The position numbers and the translations under genes are program-made. Below, piece after piece: positions 45,974-55,019 of a stretch of DNA of 64,000 nucleotides; the first letter of the stretch is position 1; every line of letters starts with the position of its first letter. Source of the stretch: Oceanospirillum linum (GTDB lineage: Bacteria; Pseudomonadota; Gammaproteobacteria; Pseudomonadales; Halomonadaceae); the NCBI RefSeq assembly GCF_001995095.2, contig NZ_MTSD02000010.1, forward strand, positions 1 to 64,000, read 5' to 3'. Below the pieces are notes generated by a model, which searched no databases, was not told where the DNA came from, and saw only the letters and a program-made list of their open reading frames with translations.

Positions 45974-46873
45974 TTATCTCTCCTTTCGCCCCAGCAAGTG
46001 GGTAATGACCTGCCAGCGGTTGATCAGCATGGCACTAAAAATAAGTGCGCAGCCGACAAACTGAAGACTACTCATGGTTTCTGCCAGCCATATGCTGGCG
46101 AATAATGCTGCCCGGATTGGCTCAAGCGTCATAATGATCGCTGCGTGGCTGGCAGGGGCCATACCCTGCGCTTTGGTCTGAAACAGAAAGCGTCCGCTGG
46201 TGGCGATAATGGCACTGGCCAGAATCCAGACCCAGATATCCGGTTCAAATGACCATTGCCACTCCTCCAGAAACAGGCTGGCGGTAAAGGCGATGGCGGC
46301 GGTAATGATCATCTGAATTGTGGTGAGCGGCAGCGCAGGAATAGAGGCGGCAAAGCGACTATTCAGGATGAAAAAGAGCGCAAACAGGAGGGCTGAAATA
46401 AGAAATGACAACTCACCCCAGCCAAAAATAAAGCTGTTATCCAGTGACAGACAGGCCAGACCTGCCACAACAACAGGCATGGAATACCAGAGGCTCCTGT
46501 TAGCTTTTTCACCAAAGAACAGACTGACCACAGGAACCAGAACAGCCCCAAGACTGGTCAGAAAAGCACCCACACCCACATGGTTACCGTAGAAAAGTCC
46601 CAGAATCCAGAACGTCATGGCAATAGCAAACACAAAACCAACCAGAGCACTTTTTTGAAGCTGCTCTTTTTTGAGTTTGCGTAAAGGTACTGAGGCGATT
46701 CCCCCCAAAAAGATTCCTGCGATCAGAAAACGAACTGAAAGAAAAAGTATCGGTGAGAAGGCCGCCATCGCGTGTTTGGAGAAGATCCAGCCTGCTCCGG
46801 CCAGTAGAGTCACCAGGACCAGTAGAAGATCCGCCTGAGTGCTACGGGAGAGCGACATAACCGTGTTGCGCAT
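45974..46873 (-). CDS. EamA/DMT-family permease
   Basis: 299 residues with ten predicted membrane helices in two five-helix EamA repeats (first from ADLLLVLVTLLAGAGWIFSKHAMAAF, second from ELSFLISALLFALFFILNSRF). The pattern fits drug/metabolite exporters; the substrate is unknown. AAGGA lies 7 bases before the ATG at 46873. It is convergent with the TonB receptor gene and monocistronic. Confidence 0.9.
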   Translation of the reverse strand: MRNTVMSLSRSTQADLLLVLVTLLAGAGWIFSKHAMAAFSPILFLSVRFLIAGIFLGGIASVPLRKLKKEQLQKSALVGFVFAIAMTFWILGLFYGNHVGVGAFLTSLGAVLVPVVSLFFGEKANRSLWYSMPVVVAGLACLSLDNSFIFGWGELSFLISALLFALFFILNSRFAASIPALPLTTIQMIITAAIAFTASLFLEEWQWSFEPDIWVWILASAIIATSGRFLFQTKAQGMAPASHAAIIMTLEPIRAALFASIWLAETMSSLQFVGCALIFSAMLINRWQVITHLLGRKER

Positions 46874-47038
46874 GAAATTTCCTTGGGAATGAAAAGGTGT
46901 TGTGATCGGTACTTTTGCAGGGCTAAAAGAGAAAAAATGTCGTATCTACCCATTTTTTCAGTGTTTTTTGTAGGGGTACTCTGATTTTATCTGGCAAAAA
47001 GAGCATAATACCGCCTTCAACCCATAGGGAACATTAAA

Positions 47039-47599
47039 ATGAGTATTGAACAAGCACTGATGGAGCGTAGTGGCTCTAAATGTGAGTTATGTGGTTCAGA
47101 AGACAATCTGGCCGTTTTTGAAGTTCCGCCTGTAGAAGCGCACTCTGATAAGTGCATTCTGGCATGCGGTACTTGCCGTGATCAGATCGAAGCTGAAGAG
47201 CTTGATCAGAATCACTGGCGTTGCCTGAATGATAGCATGTGGAGTCCTGTACCCGTTGTACAGGTGATGGCATGGCGAATGTTAACCCGGCTGAACTCTG
47301 AGCCCTGGGCTCAGGATCTTCTGGATATGATGTATCTGGATGAAGAGCTGGAGAAATGGGCTCGTGCCGGTATGCCAGCAGATGATGCTGTTGCCACACG
47401 GGACAGTAATGGTGCTGTACTTGCCGCTGGCGATACAGTCACCCTGATTAAGGATCTGGATGTTAAGGGAACTGGCTTTACCGCCAAGCGCGGCACTGCC
47501 GTTCGTGGGATCTCTCTGACGGACAACCCTGAGCACATTGAGGGTCGCGTAAACGGCGTTCGAATTGTGATTCTGACCAAATTTGTGAAGAAATCCTGA
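47039..47599 (+). CDS. PhnA/YjdM-family zinc-ribbon protein
   Basis: 186 residues. An N-terminal zinc ribbon has two Cys pairs (CELCGS and CGTC). The C-terminal ~65 residues form the YjdM/PhnA domain: RDSNGAVLAAGDTVTLIKDLDVKGTGFTAKRGTAVRGISLTDNPEHIEGRVNG. Despite the name, members are not phosphonoacetate hydrolases and their role is unclear. The middle (~60-115) is longer than in E. coli YjdM. AGGGAA lies upstream of the ATG. It is monocistronic with a strong terminator. Confidence 0.92.
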   Translation: MSIEQALMERSGSKCELCGSEDNLAVFEVPPVEAHSDKCILACGTCRDQIEAEELDQNHWRCLNDSMWSPVPVVQVMAWRMLTRLNSEPWAQDLLDMMYLDEELEKWARAGMPADDAVATRDSNGAVLAAGDTVTLIKDLDVKGTGFTAKRGTAVRGISLTDNPEHIEGRVNGVRIVILTKFVKKS

Positions 47600-47642
47600 T
47601 TTTTCAGAACATAAGTATTGGCCTTAAAAGCTGTACTTAATC

Positions 47643-47677
47643 AAAAGGGCAGCCACCGGAAAAGTGGCTGCCCTTTT
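47643..47677. terminator. Bidirectional terminator between PhnA-like and GST genes
   Basis: A perfect 14-bp stem (AAAAGGGCAGCCAC and its complement) with a 7-base loop and A/T runs on both flanks, serving both convergent genes. Confidence 0.92.
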
Positions 47678-47709
47678 CAGTATTGGCTTTGTCTGTCAGA
47701 TGAGATTTA

Positions 47710-48342
47710 TCAGCCAGTGAAAATCTCTCTGGCACCCGGCAGGGCAAAGATACGGTTCAGGTAAGAGTGAATCGGACTGTCTTCGTCTACCAGCTTAAGA
47801 TCACCTTTCTGTAATGTTGCGTAGTGAGCCAGTGGCGTAATCAGCGCATCGGCCAGCATAAAGCGGTCACCGCAAATAAAATCACGATGCTGAAGCTGAT
47901 CCTCAATGACGGATACGGCTTTTAGAACCGTAGGTTTATTGTTCATCATAAGCTCAATATTTGGCTTGCCTTCCGGCCCTGTCGGTACCACGTACTCGAT
48001 AAGGTACTGTCGGATAATCGCCTGATCTAACTGTGTGATGGCGCGGGAACACCAGGCATCATGCTCTGCTCGTTGCTGAATATTTTCCGGTTGCAGTGGC
48101 TTCTCTGGAAAACGGGTATCAAGGTAGCGGCAGATCGCCAGTGTCTCCGTCAAAGTCATACCTTCATGGTAAATGATGGGGAACTTTGAGTAAGGATGAA
48201 TGGCCCTATGAGCTTCGCTGCGGAATGGAACCTCTTCACCGTTAAGGTGCCAGCCTATCTGAAAGGGTTGCTGTTTTGCGGTGCAGGTCAGCGCAACGCT
48301 ACGAACCAGATTGCTGTGGGGCATGCCATAAATCTCGATCAT
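47710..48342 (-). CDS. Glutathione S-transferase family protein
   Basis: About 210 residues. The N-terminal thioredoxin-like domain starts MIEIYGMPHSNLVRSVAL, with the active-site Ser in PHSN. It contains the cis-Pro region KFPIIYHEGMTLTETLAICRYLD, and the helical C-terminal domain has GDRFMLADALITPLAHY. The ATG at 48342 with AAGGA 8 bases away is chosen; the longer frame to 48420 is not needed. It is divergent from a TetR regulator, with the 40-bp palindrome between, so detoxification controlled by that repressor is likely. Confidence 0.92.
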   Translation of the reverse strand: MIEIYGMPHSNLVRSVALTCTAKQQPFQIGWHLNGEEVPFRSEAHRAIHPYSKFPIIYHEGMTLTETLAICRYLDTRFPEKPLQPENIQQRAEHDAWCSRAITQLDQAIIRQYLIEYVVPTGPEGKPNIELMMNNKPTVLKAVSVIEDQLQHRDFICGDRFMLADALITPLAHYATLQKGDLKLVDEDSPIHSYLNRIFALPGAREIFTG

Positions 48343-48455
48343 CTTTTTTATCCTTGTTTTATCAGGGCCGGGGTGCTTCGGTAAAAGCCTTATATGATAT
48401 ATAAAATCAGACACTTTCATGTGCTAAGTATCGCTTTTCTGTTTGCTCAGAATAG

Positions 48456-48495
48456 ACAGACTTAGAATATGTTCAAGAACATATTCTAAGTCTGT
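48456..48495. promoter_or_regulatory. 40-bp perfect palindrome, probable TetR-type operator
   Basis: 19-bp arms (ACAGACTTAGAATATGTTC and its exact complement) surround a 2-base AA centre. It lies 36 bp upstream of the TetR ATG and 113 bp from the GST ATG. A leftward promoter TTGAAC-N16-TATTCT (48449-48476) overlaps it. No T tract follows, so it is not a terminator. Confidence 0.85.
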
Positions 48496-48531
48496 GCCAT
48501 GATAAGGCTAATGTTGAAAAAGGAGATGACG

Positions 48532-49104
48532 ATGTCCTGGTCACCGGAACATAAAGCGCAGACCCGTAGTAAAATTCTGAAAAGCGCCTCTCATTTGTTT
48601 ACCCATCACGGTTTTGACAAGGTATCTATTGATCAGGTAATGCAGGATGCGGGGATGACACGGGGTGCGTTTTATAAGCATTTCAGCTCCAAGTCTGAGC
48701 TTTATTCTGAAGCGATTATTTATGGTGCTACCCAGGGTGCAGGGCGTAACCTGAGTACAGCAACGGATATTGCGCAGGTTATTGAACGGTATCTTTCTTT
48801 ACATCATCTGCAACCAGAAAAGGATGCTTGTCCGCTGGCATTTCTGGTATCCGATATCACCCAGCGGGAGCCTTTACAGCAGAAAACTTACGCTAAAGTA
48901 TTGCAGGGATTTACCCGCTTTCTTGAGCAGAAGTCCGGTAAAAGTCGGGAGCAGGCAGTTCTTGCCACTGTGCTTATGATAGGTGGTGTCGCACTGGCAA
49001 GGGCCGCCGGAGATGAAACGCTTGCCGGGGAAATAATTCAAACGGCCAGGGTTGAGGCTCAGCAGCAGTTGGGTTGTATGGCAGAAAATAAAGCCGGGAG
49101 CTGA
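48532..49104 (+). CDS. TetR-family transcriptional regulator
   Basis: About 190 residues. The N-terminal HTH is KAQTRSKILKSASHLFTHHGFDKVSIDQVMQDAGMTRGAFYKHFSSKSELYSEAI. The C-terminal ligand domain is not diagnostic but resembles AcrR/YbiH-type repressors of stress and detoxification genes. AAAGGAG 7 bases before the ATG at 48532 decides the start among four in-frame ATGs (48499, 48511, 48526, 48532). The palindrome just upstream is its probable own operator and would also control the divergent GST gene. Confidence 0.93.
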   Translation: MSWSPEHKAQTRSKILKSASHLFTHHGFDKVSIDQVMQDAGMTRGAFYKHFSSKSELYSEAIIYGATQGAGRNLSTATDIAQVIERYLSLHHLQPEKDACPLAFLVSDITQREPLQQKTYAKVLQGFTRFLEQKSGKSREQAVLATVLMIGGVALARAAGDETLAGEIIQTARVEAQQQLGCMAENKAGS

Positions 49105-49147
49105 TTTTTTTGTCCCATGGGAAACAGAGTGAAGCAGAGGTCTGGTC

Positions 49148-49483
49148 ATGTGGAATCATTGGAATACTGAATTAACTGAGCATAAATGGCTTAAGGTTTA
49201 TGCGGCGAGAGATATACTGGAAGCTCATAATCTGAAAGGTATGTTGCTGGCGATGGGGATCGAGGCACACCTTAAAGGTGAGGGGCTGGTTGCCGGATCA
49301 GGGGAGTTGCCTCCCGCTGAGACAGAAGTCACACTTTGGGTGAGTGTGGATGACTTTACACCGGCCAGAAATGCTCTGGAAAATTTTGAAGCTCCACTGG
49401 GTAAGCCCTGGCGTTGTAACGTTTGTGCGGAACAGAATGAAGCCAGCTTTGAATTCTGCTGGAACTGTCAGCACAGCGCATAA
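49148..49483 (+). CDS. DUF2007 domain fused to a C-terminal zinc ribbon
   Basis: 111 residues. Residues about 12-78 match the DUF2007 (putative signal-transducing protein) pattern: WLKVYAARDILEAHNLKGMLLAMGIEAHLKGE, then VTLWVSVDDFTPARNALENF. Residues 87-109 carry two Cys pairs (WRCNVCAEQN and FCWNCQHSA), a RanBP2/rubredoxin-like zinc ribbon. Function is unknown. AGAGG lies upstream. It follows the TetR gene by about 45 bp in the same direction and may be cotranscribed. Confidence 0.85.
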   Translation: MWNHWNTELTEHKWLKVYAARDILEAHNLKGMLLAMGIEAHLKGEGLVAGSGELPPAETEVTLWVSVDDFTPARNALENFEAPLGKPWRCNVCAEQNEASFEFCWNCQHSA

Positions 49484-49499
49484 CGGTCCGGTGTAGTGG

Positions 49500-51695
49500 C
49501 TATTTGCGGCGCTTATTCCTGTCGATTATCCATTGAGGAATCTCTTCAGCTGGCATTGGCCGGGCAAAGTGAAAACCCTGATACTTAATACAGCCCATCT
49601 CTGATAGTTGCAGAGCCTGCTCAGCTGTTTCAACGCCCTCTGCAATGACATCCATTTTCATATGTTTACCGATGGCAATCATAGACTCCACCAGTGGCTG
49701 CCGGCTTCCGGGCTGAATTTCATCAATAAAGCTCTTATCTATTTTAAGTTCATCCAGAGGAAGATCCCGCAAATAGGCCAGGGAAGAGTACCCCGTACCA
49801 AAATCATCCAGAGAGACCCTGAACCCCGTATGGCGCAAGGCATCAAGCTTCTGGCGGGTTTCCGTTATATCCCGTAGCAAGGCTGTTTCAGTTAGCTCCA
49901 GTACGATACATTGCGGATCAATCTGCCATTTGTCACACAGCGAGCGGGTATGGGCAACAAAATCAGGTTGTGAGAACTGCCAGGCGGAAACATTGATAGA
50001 TATCTGTGCAGGAAATACGGTTTTTTCGGCCTGCCATCGGGATATCTGTTCCAGTGTCTTATCCAGAACCCAGTGCCCCAACCTCAGAATCAACCCGGTT
50101 TCCTCTGCAATGGGGATAAAGTGGAATGGTGGGATCATCCCCTGCTCCGGGTGTAGCCAGCGAAGCAGAACTTCAGCACTTTGGATTTGCCCCGCAAGGT
50201 TCACCTGGGGCTGCATATAGATTTTTAACTGATCAGACTCAAGAGCAACTCTGAGTCCCCGCTCAATTTCAAGGCGGTCATTCACCTCCTGCTGGTGCTC
50301 CGGAGAGTATATGACACAGCGTTCACGGCCAGCATTTTTTGCCTGATAGAGTGCGATATCCGCATAGCGCATCAGGTCAAGTTCAGAGAAATCCTCTGCC
50401 AGATTGACCTGAGGAAACAGGACAGCTCCAATGCTGGCACCGATATTGATAATTCGATCACCTATCTGAAAGGGCTGGCTCAGTAAAAAGAGTACTTTTT
50501 CAGCCAGTAATTCCACTTCCGGAGTATCAATTCCTTCGTGGCTGTCATGCAGTAAAAGTACAAACTCATCGCCGCCAATTCGGGAAAGAAAGATTCCTTC
50601 CGGTAACTTTTGCCGGAGGCGCTCGCCGGTTTTCCGAATAATCTCATCGCCAATATCATGACCCAGAGCGTCATTGATCGTTTTGAAGTGATCAAGGTCT
50701 ATCATAAACAGGGCGGAGTGAGGTTCAGTGTTCTTACCGGCTGAGCGTATTTTCAGCTCATGTAATTCCTGATACAGCCGGGCTCGGTTTGGCAGATGGG
50801 TCAGGTAATCTTCGTAGGCCATACGGTGAATCTGCTGCTCTGCATCCATACGTTGGACTTCTGAGCCAGCACGGGCAGCGAAAATTTCCAGAATGCTTTT
50901 AAACTGATCTATCTGTTTCAGAGGTTTGGTATTCAGTACCACAATGATGCCCAGAGCAGAACCGTCCGGGTGGAAAATCGGTGAGCCAATATAACCCTCA
51001 ATTCCCATCTCCTGCAGCAAGAGATCGTCAGGGTATAGATTTCGGACACCGGTACAAATAGCACAGGTTTTATGACCGATCACATCATCGCAGGGGGTGC
51101 CTTTTATCGCATAACTGAAATTATCCGCGATGGCACCGTTGGCACAGAGGGCAAGGGTTCTTATGGATTCCCGGCTGTCATCAAATAGTCCGATAAATGC
51201 ATATTTTGCATTGAAAATTCTGGCCAGATGGGTCACCAGGCTCTCGAAAAAATCCTGCCCACTGAGTGAGGAAACACCCAGAGCTGTATTTTCAATCATC
51301 TGACGACTGAAGGCCAGATCGCTGACATCGTTATGGCTGACCATAAGCTCGGTCAGTTGACCCTGTTCATTCTTAAGCGGAGCAATGGTAAATGTCAGCC
51401 ATGCGGAAGGGTTGGTTGTTTGCAGGATATAGGGGTGTTGCTCAATCAGTGCAGGCAAACCCATATTCAGTGTTTGACTTAATTCCATCTGCTCAGGGTC
51501 GCTGAACAGCTGAATTAACTCATCGGAACAGGTGTTGAGCAGGGAAAGGATATCATGTTCAGTCTGTTCACTGATCGGAGTCCCCCAGAATTCAGCTGCC
51601 GCAGGGTTGCAGTGAATGACCTCTCCTTCAAGGGAGAGGATAAGAATGCCTGAGGTGGCTTGCTGAAAAACCTGATACCACTTGCTGTTGTTCAT
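49500..51695 (-). CDS. PAS-GAF-GGDEF-EAL c-di-GMP protein
   Basis: 731 residues, no membrane helices. PAS domain about 5-130 (QQATSGILILSLEGEVIHCNPAAAEFWG), GAF domain about 140-285 with Cys residues (GTPCDDVIGHKTCAICTGV), GGDEF at about 374 (RIGGDEFVLLLH), and phosphodiesterase domain about 485-730. The EAL signature reads EVL (SAEVLLRW), a tolerated variant; ETALL and DDFGTGYSS are present. The two Cys clusters of the GAF domain could sense redox or NO (speculation). It converges with the DUF2007 gene and is divergent from an SMR transporter. Confidence 0.93.
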   Translation of the reverse strand: MNNSKWYQVFQQATSGILILSLEGEVIHCNPAAAEFWGTPISEQTEHDILSLLNTCSDELIQLFSDPEQMELSQTLNMGLPALIEQHPYILQTTNPSAWLTFTIAPLKNEQGQLTELMVSHNDVSDLAFSRQMIENTALGVSSLSGQDFFESLVTHLARIFNAKYAFIGLFDDSRESIRTLALCANGAIADNFSYAIKGTPCDDVIGHKTCAICTGVRNLYPDDLLLQEMGIEGYIGSPIFHPDGSALGIIVVLNTKPLKQIDQFKSILEIFAARAGSEVQRMDAEQQIHRMAYEDYLTHLPNRARLYQELHELKIRSAGKNTEPHSALFMIDLDHFKTINDALGHDIGDEIIRKTGERLRQKLPEGIFLSRIGGDEFVLLLHDSHEGIDTPEVELLAEKVLFLLSQPFQIGDRIINIGASIGAVLFPQVNLAEDFSELDLMRYADIALYQAKNAGRERCVIYSPEHQQEVNDRLEIERGLRVALESDQLKIYMQPQVNLAGQIQSAEVLLRWLHPEQGMIPPFHFIPIAEETGLILRLGHWVLDKTLEQISRWQAEKTVFPAQISINVSAWQFSQPDFVAHTRSLCDKWQIDPQCIVLELTETALLRDITETRQKLDALRHTGFRVSLDDFGTGYSSLAYLRDLPLDELKIDKSFIDEIQPGSRQPLVESMIAIGKHMKMDVIAEGVETAEQALQLSEMGCIKYQGFHFARPMPAEEIPQWIIDRNKRRK

Positions 51696-51921
51696 GATGA
51701 CTGATGACCCTGCTTGTATGCTCGGTCAGGAGCTTACATCAATGATGTGGGCGTAAAAGATATGAAGTATAGCAGTTATATGTTTCAAGTTGTTGCGTCA
51801 TATCAATACTCAAATTGTCTTTTAGTATTAAGACGTTATCCTAGTCGCTGTTAGGCACTTTAGCCACTCTATGCTGCCGGAAAAGCCGGTGCAGCGTCAA
51901 TCCCTTATCCGGAGACATGCT

Positions 51922-52254
51922 ATGAAAGCCTGGATTTTTCTGGTCATCGCTATTGTCGCTGAAGTTATTGCAACCTCAGCACTGAAGAGTAGTGCAGGTT
52001 TTTCCCGTTTATGGCCTTCAGTGACTGTTGTTGTTGGTTACAGTATTGCTTTTTGGATGTTATCTCTGACGCTAAGGACGATTCCTGTGGGAATCGCCTA
52101 TGCGGTCTGGGCCGGAGCGGGTATTGTCCTGGTGGCCCTGATCGGCTGGTTTTTCTTTCAGCAGAAGCTGGACACCATGGGAATGCTGGGTATTGGCCTG
52201 ATTCTTTCCGGCGTACTGGTATTGAACCTACTATCAAAAAGTAGTGTGCATTGA
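51922..52254 (+). CDS. Small multidrug resistance (SMR) family transporter
   Basis: 110 residues with four membrane helices: [20 protein letters not shown] carries the essential Glu14 (IVAEVIATS), then [42 protein letters not shown] and [17 protein letters not shown]. These are EmrE/QacE features for exporting cationic compounds by proton antiport. GGAG precedes the ATG at 51922. The upstream ~170 bp was inspected for a guanidine riboswitch and none was recognised. Confidence 0.93.
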   Translation: MKAWIFLVIAIVAEVIATSALKSSAGFSRLWPSVTVVVGYSIAFWMLSLTLRTIPVGIAYAVWAGAGIVLVALIGWFFFQQKLDTMGMLGIGLILSGVLVLNLLSKSSVH

Positions 52255-52258
52255 TGGA

Positions 52259-52277
52259 GCCGGGATTGAATCCCGGC
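52259..52277. other. Small hairpin after the SMR gene
   Basis: GCCGGGATT-G-AATCCCGGC folds into a stem with a minimal loop, 5 bases after the SMR stop. No T tract follows. Confidence 0.45.
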
Positions 52278-52426
52278 CCGAATACTGATTGGATTCGCAA
52301 GCGCCTGTTCGAGTAACAGCGGGATATCCAGTCTCTTAGGTTTTATTATCCATGGCATCGTCCATCCTTAGCGATATTTAGACTGAGTATAGCGGCCTGA
52401 ATGAGAAACATCTGTGCATCAGGTAC

Positions 52427-52459
52427 AAAAAAGGCAGCCATCACAGGGCTGCCTTTTTT
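52427..52459. terminator. Terminator of ygiQ
   Basis: A 13-bp stem (AAAAAAGGCAGCC and its complement) with a 7-base loop and T runs in both directions, 18 bases past the leftward ygiQ stop. Confidence 0.93.
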
Positions 52460-52477
52460 GTTTTAGCATCTGACAGA

Positions 52478-54796
52478 TCAGGCGCTTGGTTTTCGACTGA
52501 CCTGGCGGGCTTTCTTGCCACCGCTTTTTTTAGCGAACGGTTTAGCGCTCGCTTTGGCTACGGCGTTACCGGCGGCTTTTTTACCGGCACCGCCTTTGCC
52601 TGGTTTCTTCCCGGCCGATTTCTTCGCACCGCCACCGATCTGTTTCACCTGACCATTTTTCAGGGTCGGGCGGTTGGTGGTGTGGGATGCTCCTGTCTGC
52701 TGTCCCGGACGCGCTTTACGTGGGCTGCGGGGGTTCACCGGATCTTTATCTTCACCGGGTACCAGTTTGTTTTTGCCATCACCGATCAGATCAGCCCGGC
52801 CCATCTCCCGTAGGGTTTTACGCAGGGCTGGCCAGTTTTTCGGGTCGTGATAGCGTAAAAAGCCTTTCTGGGTACGCCGTTGTTCGTAATCTTTCGCGGT
52901 GTACAGGGTTTCGCTTTTGTAGGTCACCTGCTTGAGTGGATTCTTGTCGGAGTGATACATGGCGGTGGCCAGTGACATCGGCGACGGATAGAAGGTCTGC
53001 ACCTGATCCGGGCGGAAGTCGTGGGTTTTCAGCCACAGCGCCAGGTTCAGCATATCTTCATCTTCAGACCCCGGGTGTGCGGCGATAAAGTACGGAATCA
53101 GGTACTGTTTCTTACCAGCTTCCTTGGAGTACTTGTCGAACATACGCTTAAAGTTGTCATAGGTACCCATACCCGGTTTCATCATCTTGCTCAGGGTACC
53201 CATTTCTGAGTGTTCCGGGGCAATTTTCAGGTAGCCGCCCACATGATGGGTCACCAGCTCTTTGACGTATTCCGGATCTTCCACCGCCAGGTCATAACGC
53301 AGACCGGAGGCGATGGATACCGTGTGTACACCCTCTACCGCGCGAGCCTGACGATAGAGCTGAGTGGTCGGGCTGTGATCGGTATTCAGGTTGACGCAGA
53401 TCTCCGGGTATACGCAGGAGAGCTTACGGCAGGAAGCCTGAATCTCAGGATCTTTGCAGTTCAGGTGGTACATATTGGAAGTGGGGCCACCCAGATCGGA
53501 GATATGACCGGTAAAGGCGGGCAGCTTCTGTTTAATATCTTCGATCTCATTGATGATGGATTCCTGAGAACGACTCTGGATAATACGGCCCTCGTGCTCT
53601 GTGATGGAGCAGAAGGTACAGCCGCCAAAACAGCCGCGCATAATATTGATCGAGAAGCGAATCATCTCATAGGCGGGGATCTTGGCACCGCCATATTTCG
53701 GGTGCGGCGCACGCTGGTAGTTAAAGCCAAACACCTTGTCCATCTCCTCTGTTTCCAGAGGGATCGGCGGTGGATTGACCCAGATCTCTTTTTTGCCATG
53801 CTTCTGAATCAGTGCCCGGGCATTATGGGGGTTAGACTCCAGATGCAACACGCGGGAGGCGTGGGCGTACAAGACAGGGTCTTTATTGACTTTCTCGAAA
53901 GAGGGCAGGCGCACGTAGGTTTTGGATGCATCCAGTTTGCCATGCTTGCCTTTCAGAGGTGCCGGAATGACGCGGATCGGCATAACATCCGGGTCTTCCT
54001 CTTCTCCATCCTGACACTTGCCTTCCGGGATATATTCGTAAGGGCTTGGAATCTGGTCGATCTTGCCCGGCCAGTCCACACGGCTGGAGTCGATCTCGGT
54101 AAAGCCGCCAGGAGGGGCATCGCGCACAATGGTGGTGCCGCGAATATCCAGCAGCTCTGACAGATCCTTACCGAGGGCCAGTTCATGGGTCAGTTCGATC
54201 AGGGCTCGCTCGGCGTTACCATAAAGCAGAATGTCTGCCGTTGAGTCGATCAGTACAGAGCGGCGCACTTCGTTGCTCCAGTAATCATACTGGGCGATGC
54301 GGCGCAGACTGGCTTCGATGCCGCCGATCACAATCGGTACATCTGAGTAGGCACGTTTACATAGCTGTGAATAAACAATGACCGCACGATCCGGGCGTTT
54401 GCCTCCCTCACCGTGAGGGGTGTAGGCATCATCATTACGTACTTTCAGATCCGCCGTGTAACGGTTGATCAGTGAGTCCATATTGCCCGCAGTGACACCG
54501 AAGTAAAGATTCGGTTTACCCAGGCGCATAAACTCATCCGGGTTGCGCCAGTCCGGCTGGTCGATAATACCGACACGGAAGCCCTGTGATTCCAGCAGGC
54601 GACCCAATACCGCCATACCGAAACTCGGGTGATCCACGTAGGCGTCACCGGTAACGATAATCACATCACAACTGTCCCAGCCCAGCGCATCCATCTCCTC
54701 GCGGGTGGTCGGCAGGAAAGGTGCTGTACCGAAGCACTCGGCCCAGTACAGCGGATAGGAAAACAGGTCGGGGGCGGTTTTATGTTTACTGCTCAT
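52478..54796 (-). CDS. ygiQ: YgiQ family radical SAM protein
   Basis: About 772 residues. The N-terminal part matches Ygi[49 protein letters not shown] and [21 protein letters not shown] (cobalamin-binding-like fold). The radical SAM cluster is CFGGCTFC (CxxxCxxC) near residue 390. The reaction is unknown. A ~100-residue C-terminal tail is extremely rich in K, G and A ([19 protein letters not shown]), suggesting nucleic-acid association. Start codons at 54796 and 54805 are both possible; neither has a strong ribosome site. Confidence 0.92.
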   Translation of the reverse strand: MSSKHKTAPDLFSYPLYWAECFGTAPFLPTTREEMDALGWDSCDVIIVTGDAYVDHPSFGMAVLGRLLESQGFRVGIIDQPDWRNPDEFMRLGKPNLYFGVTAGNMDSLINRYTADLKVRNDDAYTPHGEGGKRPDRAVIVYSQLCKRAYSDVPIVIGGIEASLRRIAQYDYWSNEVRRSVLIDSTADILLYGNAERALIELTHELALGKDLSELLDIRGTTIVRDAPPGGFTEIDSSRVDWPGKIDQIPSPYEYIPEGKCQDGEEEDPDVMPIRVIPAPLKGKHGKLDASKTYVRLPSFEKVNKDPVLYAHASRVLHLESNPHNARALIQKHGKKEIWVNPPPIPLETEEMDKVFGFNYQRAPHPKYGGAKIPAYEMIRFSINIMRGCFGGCTFCSITEHEGRIIQSRSQESIINEIEDIKQKLPAFTGHISDLGGPTSNMYHLNCKDPEIQASCRKLSCVYPEICVNLNTDHSPTTQLYRQARAVEGVHTVSIASGLRYDLAVEDPEYVKELVTHHVGGYLKIAPEHSEMGTLSKMMKPGMGTYDNFKRMFDKYSKEAGKKQYLIPYFIAAHPGSEDEDMLNLALWLKTHDFRPDQVQTFYPSPMSLATAMYHSDKNPLKQVTYKSETLYTAKDYEQRRTQKGFLRYHDPKNWPALRKTLREMGRADLIGDGKNKLVPGEDKDPVNPRSPRKARPGQQTGASHTTNRPTLKNGQVKQIGGGAKKSAGKKPGKGGAGKKAAGNAVAKASAKPFAKKSGGKKARQVSRKPSA

Positions 54797-55019
54797 GGCG
54801 CTCATCAGGTTCTGCAACAGGCGATGAATAGCCTGTTGGCTTCAGTATCAGGTCTGGTTTTCTGCGATGGGTTTCATATAAAAACCGAAGCAAGGCAGAC
54901 GGGTTTTGCAAACCGCGCATTGTCCCAGAAAAACAGTCGGGAATACAGCGTTGGGTCGACTTTGTGAGAAAAGCCTGTAAATATCTTTGTGCCTATTTGA
55001 ATATATACAGGGACTTAAA

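Noticed and set aside
48456-48495. Reading the GST/TetR palindrome as a terminator
   Set aside because: It lies between divergent starts, has no T tract and a 2-base centre unsuited to an RNA loop; an operator fits better.
51720-51921. Possible guanidine riboswitch before the SMR transporter
   Set aside because: Guanidine exporters are often SMR proteins, but none of the conserved ykkC, mini-ykkC or ykkC-III sequence blocks could be recognised; only a small GC hairpin is present.
53210-54160. 316-residue rightward ORF
   Set aside because: Long, but antisense to ygiQ, whose radical SAM cluster and conserved blocks are unmistakable.
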